From an uncultured Luteimonas sp. (GTDB lineage: Bacteria > Pseudomonadota > Gammaproteobacteria > Xanthomonadales > Xanthomonadaceae): 64,000 nucleotides of DNA. Position 1 is the stretch's first letter. The number at the start of each line of letters is the position of its first letter. A program made the position numbers and the translations under genes. The notes under the pieces were generated by a model. The model did not search any database. It saw only the letters and a program-made list of their open reading frames with translations, and had not been told where the DNA came from. The stretch lies in the NCBI GenBank assembly GCA_934541015.1, contig CAKTDC010000001.1, positions 134,863 through 198,862 on the forward strand, written 5' to 3'. Shown here piece by piece: positions 1 to 9,168 of this stretch.

Positions 1-551
1 TCGTATTCGGCCGTGCCGGCGTAGTGCTGGTCGCGGGTGCGCCCGTGCACCGCCAGCGCGGCGATGCCGCTGCATTCCGCGATCCGCGCGATGGCCGGCG
101 CGTTGCGGCGGCCGGCGGCCCAGCCGGTGCGGATCTTGAGCGTCACCGGCACGTCCACCGCGGCCACCACCGCCTCGAGGATGCGGCCGACCAGCGCCTC
201 GTCCTGCATCAGCGCCGAGCCGGCCCAGGCGCTGCACACCTTCTTCGCGGGGCAGCCCATGTTGATGTCGATGATCCGCGCGCCCAGGCCGGCGTTGTGG
301 CGCGCGGCCTCGGCCATCGCCGCCGGATCGGTGCCGGCGATCTGCACGCTCACCGGGTCGGGCTCGCCGACGTGGTCCATGCGAGTGCGCGACTTGGCCG
401 TGTTCCAGAAGCGCGGATCGCTGGTGGTCATCTCCGACACCGCCAGCCCCGCGCCCAGCCGCTTGCACAGCAGGCGGAACGGCTTGTCGGTGACGCCCGC
501 CATGGGGGCGAGGATCACCTTCGGTTCGATCGCGTGCGGGCCGATGCGCAT
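1..551 (-). CDS. dusB: tRNA-dihydrouridine synthase DusB, 3' part cut by window edge
   Basis: The reverse strand from the ATG at 551 reads without a stop to the window edge (183 codons), so the N-terminal half is present and the C-terminus is missing. The protein starts MRIGPHAIEPKVILAPMAGV, the usual opening of DusB, with the FMN-barrel stretches APMAGVTD (about residues 15-22), DINMGCP with the catalytic Cys in NMGCPAKKVC (about 105-114), and the LKIRTGW and AVHGRTR segments. Family knowledge: DusB is a flavoprotein that reduces a D-loop uridine of tRNA to dihydrouridine. In many gammaproteobacteria dusB precedes fis; that neighbour would lie outside this window. The assignment to DusB rather than another Dus paralogue rests on the N-terminal motif. 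Confidence 0.93.
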   Translation of the reverse strand, partial: MRIGPHAIEPKVILAPMAGVTDKPFRLLCKRLGAGLAVSEMTTSDPRFWNTAKSRTRMDHVGEPDPVSVQIAGTDPAAMAEAARHNAGLGARIIDINMGCPAKKVCSAWAGSALMQDEALVGRILEAVVAAVDVPVTLKIRTGWAAGRRNAPAIARIAECSGIAALAVHGRTRDQHYAGTAEY

Positions 552-578
552 GCCGCCGATTCTACCGGCCGCGAGCGG

Positions 579-604
579 CGAAGACCCGGAAAACCGGGCC
601 TTCG
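579..604. other. hairpin between yegP-like gene and dusB
   Basis: An 11-base stem (arms cgaagacccgg and ccgggccttcg, one mismatch) closes an AAAA loop in the 77-base gap between the YegP-like gene and dusB, both on the minus strand. No T-run follows on either strand, so an intrinsic terminator is not proven. It may be a weak terminator or mRNA end structure. Confidence 0.35.
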
Positions 605-628
605 GCGGGTCCTGCTCTGGTCCCGCGC

Positions 629-964
629 TCAGGCGGTGAGGTCGACCAGCTGGGCGTCCGGGGCGTTCTTCCTGACCGACTCGATGCCGTTGTCGCGCGC
701 GGCGGTGCCCGAGTACATCTCGCTGTGGCCGATGGTCTGGCCGTTGCTGGCCTTGAGGTTGAAGTAGGGGCTGCCGTCCTTCGCGGTGAGGCGCTCGAAG
801 TTGGCGTCGTCCTGGGCGTGCCTGCGCACCGACTCGACGCCGTTGAGCGCCGAGGCCTTGGCCTTGTAGCCCTCGCTGGTCAGGATGACCTGGCCGTTGG
901 CGGCCTTGAGGTTGAACTGGAACTCGCCGTTCTTGCGGGTGCTGATCTCGAACTTGCCTGCCAT
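629..964 (-). CDS. YegP/DUF1508 family protein
   Basis: This 111-residue protein is made of two tandem copies of one ~50-residue unit. The first has KNGEFQFNLKAANGQVILTSEGY and ends ALNGVESVRRHA. The second has KDGSPYFNLKASNGQTIGHSEMY and ends RDNGIESVRKNA. This is the YegP/UPF0339 (DUF1508) fold. The biochemical function of the family is not established. It is a small soluble protein with no signal peptide. It lies upstream of dusB with a 77-base gap and a hairpin between them, so it may be transcribed alone. Confidence 0.9.
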   Translation of the reverse strand: MAGKFEISTRKNGEFQFNLKAANGQVILTSEGYKAKASALNGVESVRRHAQDDANFERLTAKDGSPYFNLKASNGQTIGHSEMYSGTAARDNGIESVRKNAPDAQLVDLTA

Positions 965-1027
965 GCCTGCTCCTGGGTTGATGCGCCGGGGCGCCTGCGG
1001 GTGGCGCGCGGAGGCCGCGCGCGAAGC

Positions 1028-2011
1028 TCAATGATGCCCGAATCGGGCTTCGATCTCATGTCGGGCGGGCATGGCCGAGGCCGCGCCCTCGCGCTCGGTG
1101 GACAGCGCCGCATAGCGGCTGGCGAAACGCAGGTGCTGTGCGAACGCCGCCCCGGGCGTGTGCGCGAGCGAGGCTGCGAGCGCGCCGTTGAAGGCGTCGC
1201 CGGCGCCGGTGGTGTCGACGGTTTCCGCGATCTCGGCGGGCACGCGGTAGTGCTCGTGCCCGTCGCCGCGGGTCTTGTCCTCGCGGTGGGAGACGAAGGC
1301 GCCGGCCGTGCCCAGGGTGATCACCACCGTGCCCCGCGGCAGCAGGGTGCGGCACAGGCGGTGCAGGCGCGCGTCGTCGAGCCCGGCCACGGCATCGGCC
1401 TCCAGCCGCTCCTGGGTGTGCCGCGCCAGCAGCGCGCTGAACTCGGTCTCGTTGGGGGTGAGGATGTCGGCCACCGCGAGCATCTCGCGCGAGGTGTCGG
1501 CGTTGGTGGGGGCCGGGTTGAGGAGCGTCCTCAGGCCGGCGGCGCGGGCCAGGCGCAGCGCCTCGTAGATGCTGTCGGGCGGCGACTCGAGCTGCGCCAG
1601 CAGCACGCCGGCGGCGGCGATGGCGTCGTTCTGCGCGGCGATGAAGTCCGGCGACAGCACGCCGTTGGCGCCGGGACCGATGACGATGCTGTTGCTGCCG
1701 TCGTCGGCCACGAAGATCCCCGCGGTGCCGGTGGGCGCTTCCGCGACTTCCGCGCGCAGGTCGATGCCGTCGGCCGCGGCGAGGGCACGCGCCAGCCTGC
1801 CGCCCGGATCGTCGCCCAGCGCGCAGACGAAGGTGGTGCCGGCACCGGCGCGCGCGCAGGCGGTGGCCTGGTTGAAGCCCTTGCCGCCGGGCCCGGTGCG
1901 GTAGCGCCCGATCAGGGTCTCGCCATGGTGCGGAAGCTCGCCGCAGTCCCAGACATGGTCGACGTTGAACGAGCCGACGACGACGACGCGCATGCTGGCC
2001 CCGGTGGACAT
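1028..2011 (-). CDS. rbsK: ribokinase (PfkB family)
   Basis: The 327-residue protein has both PfkB signatures: GGKGFNQA at 42-49 (sugar-binding glycines) and TTGAGDAF at 267-274, with the catalytic Asp at 272. Family role: ATP-dependent phosphorylation of D-ribose to ribose 5-phosphate in the cytoplasm. It starts 13 bases after the stop of the nucleoside transporter gene and is transcribed with it, which suggests salvage of ribose freed from imported nucleosides. A second in-frame ATG at 1993 would give the more typical start MRVVVVGSFN; either could be used. Other PfkB sugar kinases are possible, but the context favours ribokinase or a nucleoside-related kinase. Confidence 0.85.
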   Translation of the reverse strand: MSTGASMRVVVVGSFNVDHVWDCGELPHHGETLIGRYRTGPGGKGFNQATACARAGAGTTFVCALGDDPGGRLARALAAADGIDLRAEVAEAPTGTAGIFVADDGSNSIVIGPGANGVLSPDFIAAQNDAIAAAGVLLAQLESPPDSIYEALRLARAAGLRTLLNPAPTNADTSREMLAVADILTPNETEFSALLARHTQERLEADAVAGLDDARLHRLCRTLLPRGTVVITLGTAGAFVSHREDKTRGDGHEHYRVPAEIAETVDTTGAGDAFNGALAASLAHTPGAAFAQHLRFASRYAALSTEREGAASAMPARHEIEARFGHH

Positions 2012-2024
2012 GATCGCCGGCCGC

Positions 2025-3545
2025 TCAGGCGCCGAGATTGGTGAGGACGCCGGCGATGGTGGCGGTCATCAGGGTGGCGACCGTCCCGCCCAGCACCGCG
2101 CGCAGGCCGAAGCGCGCCAGGTCCTGGCGGCGGTCGGGCGCGAGCCCGCCGATGCCGCCGATCTGGATCGCGATGGAGCTGAAGTTGGCGAAGCCGCAGA
2201 GCGCGTAGGTGGCGATCAGCCGGCCCTGGTCGCTCAGCGCCACGCCCTCGACGCGGCCGTTGACGATGTCCGCCAGCTGCAGGTAGGCCACGAACTCGTT
2301 GATCACCACCTTCTGCCCGATCAGCGACCCGACCACCCCCGCGTCCTGCCACGGCACTCCGATCAGCCAGGCGATCGGCGCCAGCACGAAGCCGAACACC
2401 GCCTCCAGGGTGAGCTGGAACGGGGCGCCGGACACGCCCGCCACCAGTGCGTTGATGCTCCATCCCGGGCTGAGCAGGTAGAACGTCGCGATCGCGGCGA
2501 CGGCGGCGGTCGCGAAGCCGGCCCTGCGCCCCGGGGCGAACCGCTGCCAGCCGGCCGCCTCCGCGCCGGCGCGCCTGCGCAGCGCGAAGGCGACGGCGGC
2601 CGCGGCCAGCACCGCCGCGGCCAGCGCCAGCACCATCCGCCGGACCGGCGGGATGCCGGCCGAATCGAAGGCGCCGAGCCAGCCGAGCATGCCGTTGATC
2701 ATCGCGATCAGGGCGATGAAGGCCAGCAGCATCGCGCCGATGTTGAGCGCCAGCTTCAGGCCGTCACCGGCGCCGGCGGCGGCGGCGTCGATGATGTTGC
2801 TGGAGGTCTTTTCCACCTCCATCCTGACCGTGCCCCGGGTCAGCGGCTCGCCGGTCTCGGGAATCAGGATCTTGGCGATCACCAGGGTCGCCGGCGCGGC
2901 CATGATCGAGGCCGCGAGCAGGTGCTTGGCGTAGAACTGCTGCTGCGCCAGGTCGCCCGCGCCGAGCATGCCCACGTAGGCGGCGAGCACGCCGCCTGCG
3001 ATGTGCGCCATGCCGCCGATCATCATCGTGATCAGCTCCGACTCGGTCATCTTCGAGATGTACGGCCGTACCGTCAGCGGCGCCTCGGTCTGGCCGATGA
3101 ACACGCTGGCGCAGACGCTGGTGGTCTCGGCGCCGGACACGCGCATCACCTTGGTGATCGCCCAGGCCATGCCGCGCACCACCGCCTGCATCACGCCCAG
3201 GTGGTAGAGCACGGCCATCAGCGAGGCGAAGAAGATGATCGTCGGCAGCACCTGGAAGGCGAAGATGAAGCCGTAGGTGTCGACGTTCATCAGGCTGCCG
3301 AAGATGAACTCCGAGCCGGCGTTGACGTAGGCGAGGATCCTGACGAAGCCGTGGCCGAGAGCGTCGAACACGTCGCGGCCGCCGGGGACCAGCAGCACCA
3401 GCGCGGCGAAGCCGATCTGCAGCGCGATGCCGATGCCCACCAGGGTCCAGTCGACCCTGCTCCTGTTGTTCGAGAACAGCCAGGTGATCCCGATCAGCAC
3501 CGCCAGTCCGAACAGGCCGAAGCCGATCCGCAACACCTCATCCAT
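2025..3545 (-). CDS. NupC-type concentrative nucleoside transporter
   Basis: This is a polytopic inner-membrane protein of the CNT family. It has the family core segments [15 protein letters not shown] (nucleoside-binding region), [27 protein letters not shown] and [22 protein letters not shown] proteins import nucleosides with H+ or Na+. The start is set at the ATG at 3545 (MDEVLRIG); an in-frame GTG at 3572 is possible. At 506 residues it is longer than the roughly 400-430 of typical NupC. The extra length is mostly an insertion of about 70 residues in the middle, with an Ala-rich hydrophobic stretch, a basic linker and another hydrophobic segment. It forms an operon with the downstream ribokinase. 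Confidence 0.9.
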   Translation of the reverse strand: MDEVLRIGFGLFGLAVLIGITWLFSNNRSRVDWTLVGIGIALQIGFAALVLLVPGGRDVFDALGHGFVRILAYVNAGSEFIFGSLMNVDTYGFIFAFQVLPTIIFFASLMAVLYHLGVMQAVVRGMAWAITKVMRVSGAETTSVCASVFIGQTEAPLTVRPYISKMTESELITMMIGGMAHIAGGVLAAYVGMLGAGDLAQQQFYAKHLLAASIMAAPATLVIAKILIPETGEPLTRGTVRMEVEKTSSNIIDAAAAGAGDGLKLALNIGAMLLAFIALIAMINGMLGWLGAFDSAGIPPVRRMVLALAAAVLAAAAVAFALRRRAGAEAAGWQRFAPGRRAGFATAAVAAIATFYLLSPGWSINALVAGVSGAPFQLTLEAVFGFVLAPIAWLIGVPWQDAGVVGSLIGQKVVINEFVAYLQLADIVNGRVEGVALSDQGRLIATYALCGFANFSSIAIQIGGIGGLAPDRRQDLARFGLRAVLGGTVATLMTATIAGVLTNLGA

Positions 3546-3636
3546 CCTGTCCCCGCCCCTGTCAGGAGTCACGAGCGCGCAGCCTATGGCACTGCCGCGC
3601 CCACGGCAACCGCGGCGCGCGCCGGCGGGCGTTCCC

Positions 3637-4764
3637 TCAGTCGTCCAGGGCCACGATCCGGTTCCGTCCCAGCCGCTTGGCCTCCTGCAGCCGACGGTCG
3701 GCGCTGCCGAGCAGGCTCGAAGCGTCGCTGCCGTCCTGCGGGAACGAGGCCAGGCCGGCGCTGAAGCTGATGCTGATCTGCTCGTTGCCGCGGTCGGCGC
3801 GGAACGGGCAGCGGGCGAGGCTGCGGCGGGCGCGGTCGAGCCGCTCCCAGGCGCTGCCGATCGGGCAGCGCAGCACCAGCACGAATTCCTGGCCGCCGAT
3901 CCGCGCCAGGTGCTCGTCCTCGTCCAGGGTCTCGTCCAGGTGGGCGGCGACGTGGCGCAGCGCCTGGTCGCCGGCGCTGTGGCCGATGTCGTCGTTGATC
4001 CGCTTGAACTGGTCCAGGTCCACCAGCGCCAGGGTCAGCGAGGTGCCGTCGGCGCGCGAGGATTCGAACAGCCGCGGCAGGCGCAGCAGCAGCCAGGCGC
4101 GGTTGGGCCGCCCGGTGAGCCCGTCGCGGCCGGACAGTTCGATCAGCCGCTGCATCCGGTACACCACCGCGCAGGTCAGCAGGGTGGTGATCAGCAGCAG
4201 CACCAGGCGCTCGACCTGCGCGGCCGTCGACGCCTGGCCGTATCCGATCGACATCAGCGGCTCCTCGGCGCGCAGGACCACGAAGGCGACCACCAGCGCG
4301 TACTGTGCGATTGCCAGACCACCAACGAACAGGGTCAGGCGGCCGTCGTTGCGCAGCGCGGTGACGAAGATGGCCACCGCGTAGAAACACCACACGACCA
4401 CGCTGTTGAGCGCGGCCACCGGCTCGGCGGTGACCAGCAGCAACAGCACGCCGGTGGTGGCGCTCACGTCCCAGGTGCCGGTGGCGTAGGGCAGCCAGCG
4501 GTGGCGACGGTGGTTGCGCGCCAGCGCCAGCCATACCTGGGCCATGATGTTGACGAAGACCGCCGCCGCCAGCCCGACGATGACCTCGACCGTGCCGGCG
4601 CCGCCCATGCCGGCGATCAGCGGCAGCGACAGGATCAGCACCGAGAGCATCGCGCGCAGCTTCGCCACCAGAAGCTCGCCGCCGGCCCCGTGTTCGAGCA
4701 TCACCTCGTCCGGCCGCGCGAGCAGCTTGGCGATCACGCCCTTGCCGGGCAGCGGTTGCGACAT
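3637..4764 (-). CDS. membrane GGDEF-domain protein with degenerate GGQEF site
   Basis: The 375-residue protein has about six transmembrane segments (roughly residues 35-205) and a C-terminal GGDEF domain. The start is placed at the ATG at 4764 because GGAAGG lies six bases upstream; longer in-frame forms would run into the divergent reductase gene. The domain has the usual D-G-L-T-G-x-x-N-R entry (214-222) and a metal-site region [16 protein letters not shown] (249-265). The signature loop reads GGQEF (290-294), so the acidic third residue that binds Mg2+ in active diguanylate cyclases is Gln. No RxxD inhibitory site precedes it. Family knowledge suggests it does not make c-di-GMP and may act as a sensor or partner protein. 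Confidence 0.85.
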   Translation of the reverse strand: MSQPLPGKGVIAKLLARPDEVMLEHGAGGELLVAKLRAMLSVLILSLPLIAGMGGAGTVEVIVGLAAAVFVNIMAQVWLALARNHRRHRWLPYATGTWDVSATTGVLLLLVTAEPVAALNSVVVWCFYAVAIFVTALRNDGRLTLFVGGLAIAQYALVVAFVVLRAEEPLMSIGYGQASTAAQVERLVLLLITTLLTCAVVYRMQRLIELSGRDGLTGRPNRAWLLLRLPRLFESSRADGTSLTLALVDLDQFKRINDDIGHSAGDQALRHVAAHLDETLDEDEHLARIGGQEFVLVLRCPIGSAWERLDRARRSLARCPFRADRGNEQISISFSAGLASFPQDGSDASSLLGSADRRLQEAKRLGRNRIVALDD

Positions 4765-4879
4765 CGGCATCCTTCCAGTCCTGTCTGCCGCCGAGGATAG
4801 CCTGTGCCGCGCATGCGGCTGCGACGCAGCCGGCCCGCCTCTTCTACACTGGGTCTCCGCATTCTCCGGAGCAGTCACC

Positions 4880-5854
4880 ATGCGATACCGGCGCCTGGGC
4901 GCTTCAGGCCTGCAGCTCTCCGAGCTGTCGTTCGGGGCCTGGGCCACGTTTGGCACCCGCATCGGACGCGGCCAGGCGCGGGAGCTGATCGCCGCCGCCT
5001 GGGACCACGGCATCAATTTCTTCGACAACGCCGAGAGCTACGCCAACGGCGAGGCCGAGCGGGTGATGGGCGACGTGATCGCCGACCTGCGGCTGCCGCG
5101 TGACGGCTACTGCGTGTCGAGCAAGGTCTTCTTCGGCGCGGTGGACGAGCCGCGGCCGACCCAGAAGGGACTGTCGCGCAAGCACGTGCACGACGCCTGC
5201 CACGCCGCGCTCGCGCGGCTGCGGGTGGACTATCTCGATCTGTTCTTCTGCCACCGTCCCGACCCGGACACCCCCGTCGCCGAAACCGTGCACGCCATGG
5301 ATGCCCTGGTCAGGCAGGGCAAGGTGCTCTACTGGGGCACTTCGGAATGGCCGGCGGCCGCCATCCGGGAGGCGGTGCGCGTCGCCCACGCGCACGGACT
5401 GCAGCCGCCGACGGCGGAGCAGCCGCAGTACAACCTGCTGCATCGCCAGCGGGTGGAACTGGAGTACGCGCCGCTCTACGGCGAAACCGGGATGGGTACC
5501 ACGGTGTTCTCGCCGCTGGCATCGGGCCTGCTCAGCGGCAAGTACGGCGACGGAATTCCCGCCGACAGCCGGCTCGGGCAGGCCGGCAACGACTGGCTGC
5601 GGCCGATCGTGGTGGGCGATCCGCAGGCGCGCAGGCTGGAGCGGGCGCGCGCCTTCGCCGCGGTGGCCGCCGGACTCGGGGTCGCGCCGGCGCCGCTGGC
5701 GATCGCGTGGTGCCTGGGCAATCCGCATGTGTCCACGGTGCTGCTGGGGGCGACGCGGCTGGAGCAGCTGACCGAGAACCTGCAGGCGGTGGAGCTGGCG
5801 CGGCGGTTCGACGACTCGGTGTGGCGGCAGCTGGAGGCGGTGACCGAAGAATAA
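4880..5854 (+). CDS. aldo/keto reductase, Kv-beta-like
   Basis: The 324-residue (beta/alpha)8 oxidoreductase has the full catalytic tetrad: Asp49 and Tyr54 (FFDNAESY), Lys82 (SSKVFFG) and His125 (FFCHRPD). The ending ...VSTVLLGATRLEQLTENLQAVE is the usual NADPH-binding tail. It resembles the voltage-gated K+ channel beta-subunit/YghZ branch, which reduces small aldehydes such as methylglyoxal. The substrate here is unknown. It is divergent from the GGDEF gene. A TACACT hexamer at 4845-4850 is a possible -10. No partner gene follows; the next gene belongs to the heme locus with its own promoter. Confidence 0.9.
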   Translation: MRYRRLGASGLQLSELSFGAWATFGTRIGRGQARELIAAAWDHGINFFDNAESYANGEAERVMGDVIADLRLPRDGYCVSSKVFFGAVDEPRPTQKGLSRKHVHDACHAALARLRVDYLDLFFCHRPDPDTPVAETVHAMDALVRQGKVLYWGTSEWPAAAIREAVRVAHAHGLQPPTAEQPQYNLLHRQRVELEYAPLYGETGMGTTVFSPLASGLLSGKYGDGIPADSRLGQAGNDWLRPIVVGDPQARRLERARAFAAVAAGLGVAPAPLAIAWCLGNPHVSTVLLGATRLEQLTENLQAVELARRFDDSVWRQLEAVTEE

Positions 5855-5879
5855 GGGGGACGCCGGGCCCGGGCGGCGC

Positions 5880-5907
5880 TTGACAACTGAATGAGACTGA
5901 TTAGCAT
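5880..5907 (+). promoter_or_regulatory. hemP promoter with overlapping Fur box
   Basis: A consensus -35 TTGACA (5880-5885), a 16-base spacer and a -10 TAGCAT (5902-5907) precede hemP. A 7-1-7 inverted repeat, TGAGACT-G-ATTAGCA (5892-5906), sits across the spacer and -10. It matches TGATAAT-N-ATTATCA at 11 of 14 positions, as expected of a Fur operator that blocks RNA polymerase when iron is plentiful. Confidence 0.75.
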
Positions 5908-5940
5908 TAGCATTCATTCCCATTCACCGGAAATGCCCCC

Positions 5941-6147
5941 ATGCCCGTCCTGCTGCCGCGCTCCAACGTCCTCACGCTTCCGCGCCAGAGCGACCCGGCC
6001 CCCGCGCCGGCGGACACGCCCGCCGCGTCGGTGGAAATCGACAGCCTGCGCCTGCTGCAGGGCCAGCGCGAGCTGCGCATCCGCCACGGCAACGAGGTCT
6101 ACCGCCTGCGCCACACGCGCAACGACAAGCTGATCCTCACCAAGTAG
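5941..6147 (+). CDS. hemP: hemin uptake protein HemP
   Basis: This is a 68-residue cytoplasmic protein. Its C-terminal half carries the HemP core: IDSLRLLQGQRELRIRHGNEVYRLRHTRNDKLILTK. The N-terminal third is Pro/Ala-rich and unlike the family core. HemP/HmuP is known from heme-uptake loci in proteobacteria, where it is needed for expression of the heme receptor in some species. It is the first gene after the Fur-type promoter, and the receptor gene follows 128 bases downstream. Confidence 0.9.
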   Translation: MPVLLPRSNVLTLPRQSDPAPAPADTPAASVEIDSLRLLQGQRELRIRHGNEVYRLRHTRNDKLILTK

Positions 6148-6275
6148 CGTCCGCCCGCACGCGGCGCCAATGCCGCCGCGCCGCCATCCTCCTTCCCCGG
6201 CCCGCAAGCCCTCGGCAGTGCCCTGCCGGACGCCAGCCCCGCCTCGGATCGTCAACGAACGACACGAGACCCGAC

Positions 6276-8519
6276 ATGCGTCCCAGCCCGCTTGCCGCAG
6301 CGATCCTGATCCTGCTCTCCCCGCCCGTGTTCGCGGATGCGCCCGCTGGAGGCGACCCCTCGGCCGCGGCCACCGACTTCGCCCCCGTGGTGGTGACCGC
6401 CACCCGCACTGAGCGCGGGATCGCCGACGTGCCCAACACCGTGGACGTGGTGACCCGCGAGCGCATGGACGAACTGCTGGTGCGCGACCTGCGCGACCTG
6501 TTCCGCTACGAGCCCGGCATCACCGTCAGCGAAAGTTTCGGCCGCTTCGGCATCGGCGACATCCGCATCCGCGGCCTCGGCGGCAACCGCGTGCGCATCC
6601 AGACCGACGGCATCGTGGTCTCGGATGCGTTCGCCATCGGCAGCTTTTCCAACGCCAACCGCAATTTCGTCGACCTCGACACGCTCAAGCGTGCCGAGGT
6701 GGTGCGCGGCCCCACCAGTTCGCTCTACGGCTCCGACGCGCTGGGCGGCACCGTCTCGTTCATCACCAGGGATCCTTCGGATTATCTGGAGGCGGGCAGG
6801 GATGCCCATTTCGGCCTCAGGGCCGGCTTCGAAAGCGACTGGGACGGCCTGCACGCCGGCGCCATCGCGGCGCTCGGCGGCGAGCGCTGGTCGGGCATGG
6901 TCGCGGTCGGCCACCGCCAGGGACAGGAGACGGAGAACATGGGCCTCGTCGGCGGCACCGGCGCCGCGCGCACGCTGCCCAATCCCCAGGATCGCGATGG
7001 CCGCAGCCTGCTCGCCAAGCTGGTGTTCGCGCCTTCGCGGCACCAGCGCTTCCGGCTGACGGTCGAAGGCAACGAGGACAGCGCCGACACCGACATGCTG
7101 ACTTCCTACGGTTTCCAGTCGCTCACCCGCGCCACCAATACCCGGGTTGCCGCGCACGACCACCAGACCCGGGCGCGGGTGTCGTTCTCGCACGAGGTCG
7201 ACGGGATCGATGGTTTTGCCGACGCCATCGACTGGCAGGTCTACCGCCAGGACAGCGAGACCACGCAGGACACGGTGGAGGAGCGCAGCGTGCCCGCATC
7301 GGCGTTTTCCCCCGCGCTGCGCGACCGGCGCGACCGCAGCTTCAACTTCGACCAGCGTCTGTACGGCCTGCAGGTGAACTTCCGCCGCTCGCTCGGCCAG
7401 GCCGTGGTGCACGACCTGGCCTGGGGCGTGGACCTGTCGCGCACCCGGACCAGGCAGAAGCGCGACGGCCTGCGCACCATCCTCGATACCGGCGCGACCA
7501 GCAAGGTGATGACGCCCGACACCTTCCCGGTGCGCGATTTCCCGCTCACCCGCACCACGAACGCGGCGCTCTACCTGCAGGACGAGATCTCCCTCGCCGG
7601 CGGCAGCGTCCGCCTCGTCCCCGGCCTGCGGGTGGACCACTACGAGCTCGAGCCGACGCTCGATGCCATCTTCGCCGGGGACAACCCGGGCGTGGAGGTG
7701 GTGGGGCTGACCGAAACCAGTATCGCGCCCAAGCTGGGCATGGTCTGGCATTTCGCCGAAGGCTGGTCGCTGTTCGGCGGCTACGCGCGCGGCTTCCGCT
7801 CGCCGCCCCATGCCGACGTCAACATCGGCTTCACCAACGTGATGTTCGGCTACACCGCCATCCCCAACCCCGACCTGCGGCCCGAGACCAGCAACGGCTT
7901 CGAGCTGGGCCTGCGTTATTCCTCCGGCGCGGTGTACGCCGGCGTGTCGGCCTACCACAACCGCTACAGCGACTTCATCGAATCGCTGGGCTTCGTCGGC
8001 TTCAGTCCGGAAGGGCTGATGATCTACCAGTCGCGCAACGTCGCCGACGCCCGGATCGAGGGCGTGGAGTTCAAGGGCGGAGTCGACCTGGGCGCGCTGT
8101 CGGAGGGGATGGCGGGCTGGTCGCTTCGCGCGGCCGCGGCCTGGTCGCGGGGCGACGACCGCACCGCCGGCGAGCCGCTGGAGTCGGTGGATCCGCTGAC
8201 CGCGACGCTGGGCCTGGCCTGGAGCGGCGAGGGCTGGGGAGCCGAGCTTGCCGGCCGCTTTGCCGGCCGCCGCGATCGCCTGCCGCCGGCGCCGGCGGGC
8301 GCCGCGTATTTCCAGTCCCCCGGTTACGCCGTGCTCGACCTGTATGCGCACTGGAGCTTCGCGCCGGGCGCGAAGATCAACATCGGCGTGTCCAACCTGG
8401 CCGACAGGAAATACTGGCCTGCCGGCAGCGTGCCGCTGGTCGCCGGCACCAGCGCCACGATCGACCGCTACACGGCGGCGGGCCGCAATGTCGCTGCCAG
8501 CATCTCCCTGGCCTGGTAG
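6276..8519 (+). CDS. TonB-dependent heme/hemoglobin-type outer membrane receptor
   Basis: The 747-residue protein has a signal peptide (residues 1-20, cut near VFA-DAP), a TonB box VVVTATRTE (about 38-46), a plug domain with IRIRGLGGNRVRIQTDG and VRGPTSSLYGSDALGGTV, and a barrel ending in an aromatic residue (SISLAW). The plug and the FRSPPHADVNIGF barrel region resemble the hemoglobin/transferrin/lactoferrin receptor group. Family role: energized transport of heme or heme taken from a host protein across the outer membrane, powered by TonB-ExbBD. It is second in the Fur-controlled hemP operon; no heme ABC transporter genes follow, so those must lie elsewhere. Confidence 0.93.
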   Translation: MRPSPLAAAILILLSPPVFADAPAGGDPSAAATDFAPVVVTATRTERGIADVPNTVDVVTRERMDELLVRDLRDLFRYEPGITVSESFGRFGIGDIRIRGLGGNRVRIQTDGIVVSDAFAIGSFSNANRNFVDLDTLKRAEVVRGPTSSLYGSDALGGTVSFITRDPSDYLEAGRDAHFGLRAGFESDWDGLHAGAIAALGGERWSGMVAVGHRQGQETENMGLVGGTGAARTLPNPQDRDGRSLLAKLVFAPSRHQRFRLTVEGNEDSADTDMLTSYGFQSLTRATNTRVAAHDHQTRARVSFSHEVDGIDGFADAIDWQVYRQDSETTQDTVEERSVPASAFSPALRDRRDRSFNFDQRLYGLQVNFRRSLGQAVVHDLAWGVDLSRTRTRQKRDGLRTILDTGATSKVMTPDTFPVRDFPLTRTTNAALYLQDEISLAGGSVRLVPGLRVDHYELEPTLDAIFAGDNPGVEVVGLTETSIAPKLGMVWHFAEGWSLFGGYARGFRSPPHADVNIGFTNVMFGYTAIPNPDLRPETSNGFELGLRYSSGAVYAGVSAYHNRYSDFIESLGFVGFSPEGLMIYQSRNVADARIEGVEFKGGVDLGALSEGMAGWSLRAAAAWSRGDDRTAGEPLESVDPLTATLGLAWSGEGWGAELAGRFAGRRDRLPPAPAGAAYFQSPGYAVLDLYAHWSFAPGAKINIGVSNLADRKYWPAGSVPLVAGTSATIDRYTAAGRNVAASISLAW

Positions 8520-8523
8520 CGCC

Positions 8524-9168
8524 ATGAGCCCGCCCGTCGCCGCCATCGCCCGTCCGCATCCCGCAGCCCCGGTCCTGCCCACGCCCGGACAGCTGGCCAG
8601 CCTGGGCACGGTGCTGTGCCTGTTCCGCGGGCAGGCCGGCGGTGAGCTCTCGGGCTGGGCGCAATCGGTGCGCGCATCCGCCAGCGCCGTGCTCGACAGC
8701 GACGGCCTGTGCGAATGCCTGTCCTTCCAGGACGCGACCGGCGACGACTGCTGGAAGCTGTTTCTGCTTCCCGACAGCAACTTCCTGGCCTGGGAACGGC
8801 TGGCCGCCGCGCTGCCCTGTGGCGACGGCAACGACGCCCCGCGCCTGGGGGTCGCCGCGAGGCTGCTGCAGCGCCTGGCCGTGCGTACGCGCGGCCAATG
8901 GCAGGCCAGCGTGCTGCAGCTGCACGCGCTGGCGAACGCGCGCCGTCGCGATGCCGGTCAGGTGCTGGCCGCGAGCCTGGCCGCGATCTCGCCGCTGGGT
9001 GCCGCCGAAGCCAGGCGCATCGCGCGCCGGCAGGGCGCCGCCGACGACGGCCTGCGGGACGAATGCTGCTGCGAGCGCGCGGCGCGGCATGCGCCGCAAG
9101 CGGAATGCAATGAGCGCGATCCGGTGGTGAGGATCGCATCGAGTCTGGAACCATGGGAGCACACATGA
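8524..9168 (+). CDS. heme-locus protein of unknown function
   Basis: The 214-residue soluble protein begins four bases after the receptor stop, so it is surely in the same operon. The N-terminal half has LGTVLCLFRG...GLCECLSFQDATGDDCWKLFLLPDSNFLAWERL, a pattern I associate with proteins labelled hemin transport in xanthomonad heme loci. I cannot show homology to HemS/HutX heme-handling proteins from the sequence alone. The C-terminal part is helical and Arg/Ala-rich, with a Cys cluster DECCCERAARH (about residues 179-189) that could bind metal. Its stop overlaps the next start in an ATGA, so translation is coupled. Confidence 0.75.
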   Translation: MSPPVAAIARPHPAAPVLPTPGQLASLGTVLCLFRGQAGGELSGWAQSVRASASAVLDSDGLCECLSFQDATGDDCWKLFLLPDSNFLAWERLAAALPCGDGNDAPRLGVAARLLQRLAVRTRGQWQASVLQLHALANARRRDAGQVLAASLAAISPLGAAEARRIARRQGAADDGLRDECCCERAARHAPQAECNERDPVVRIASSLEPWEHT

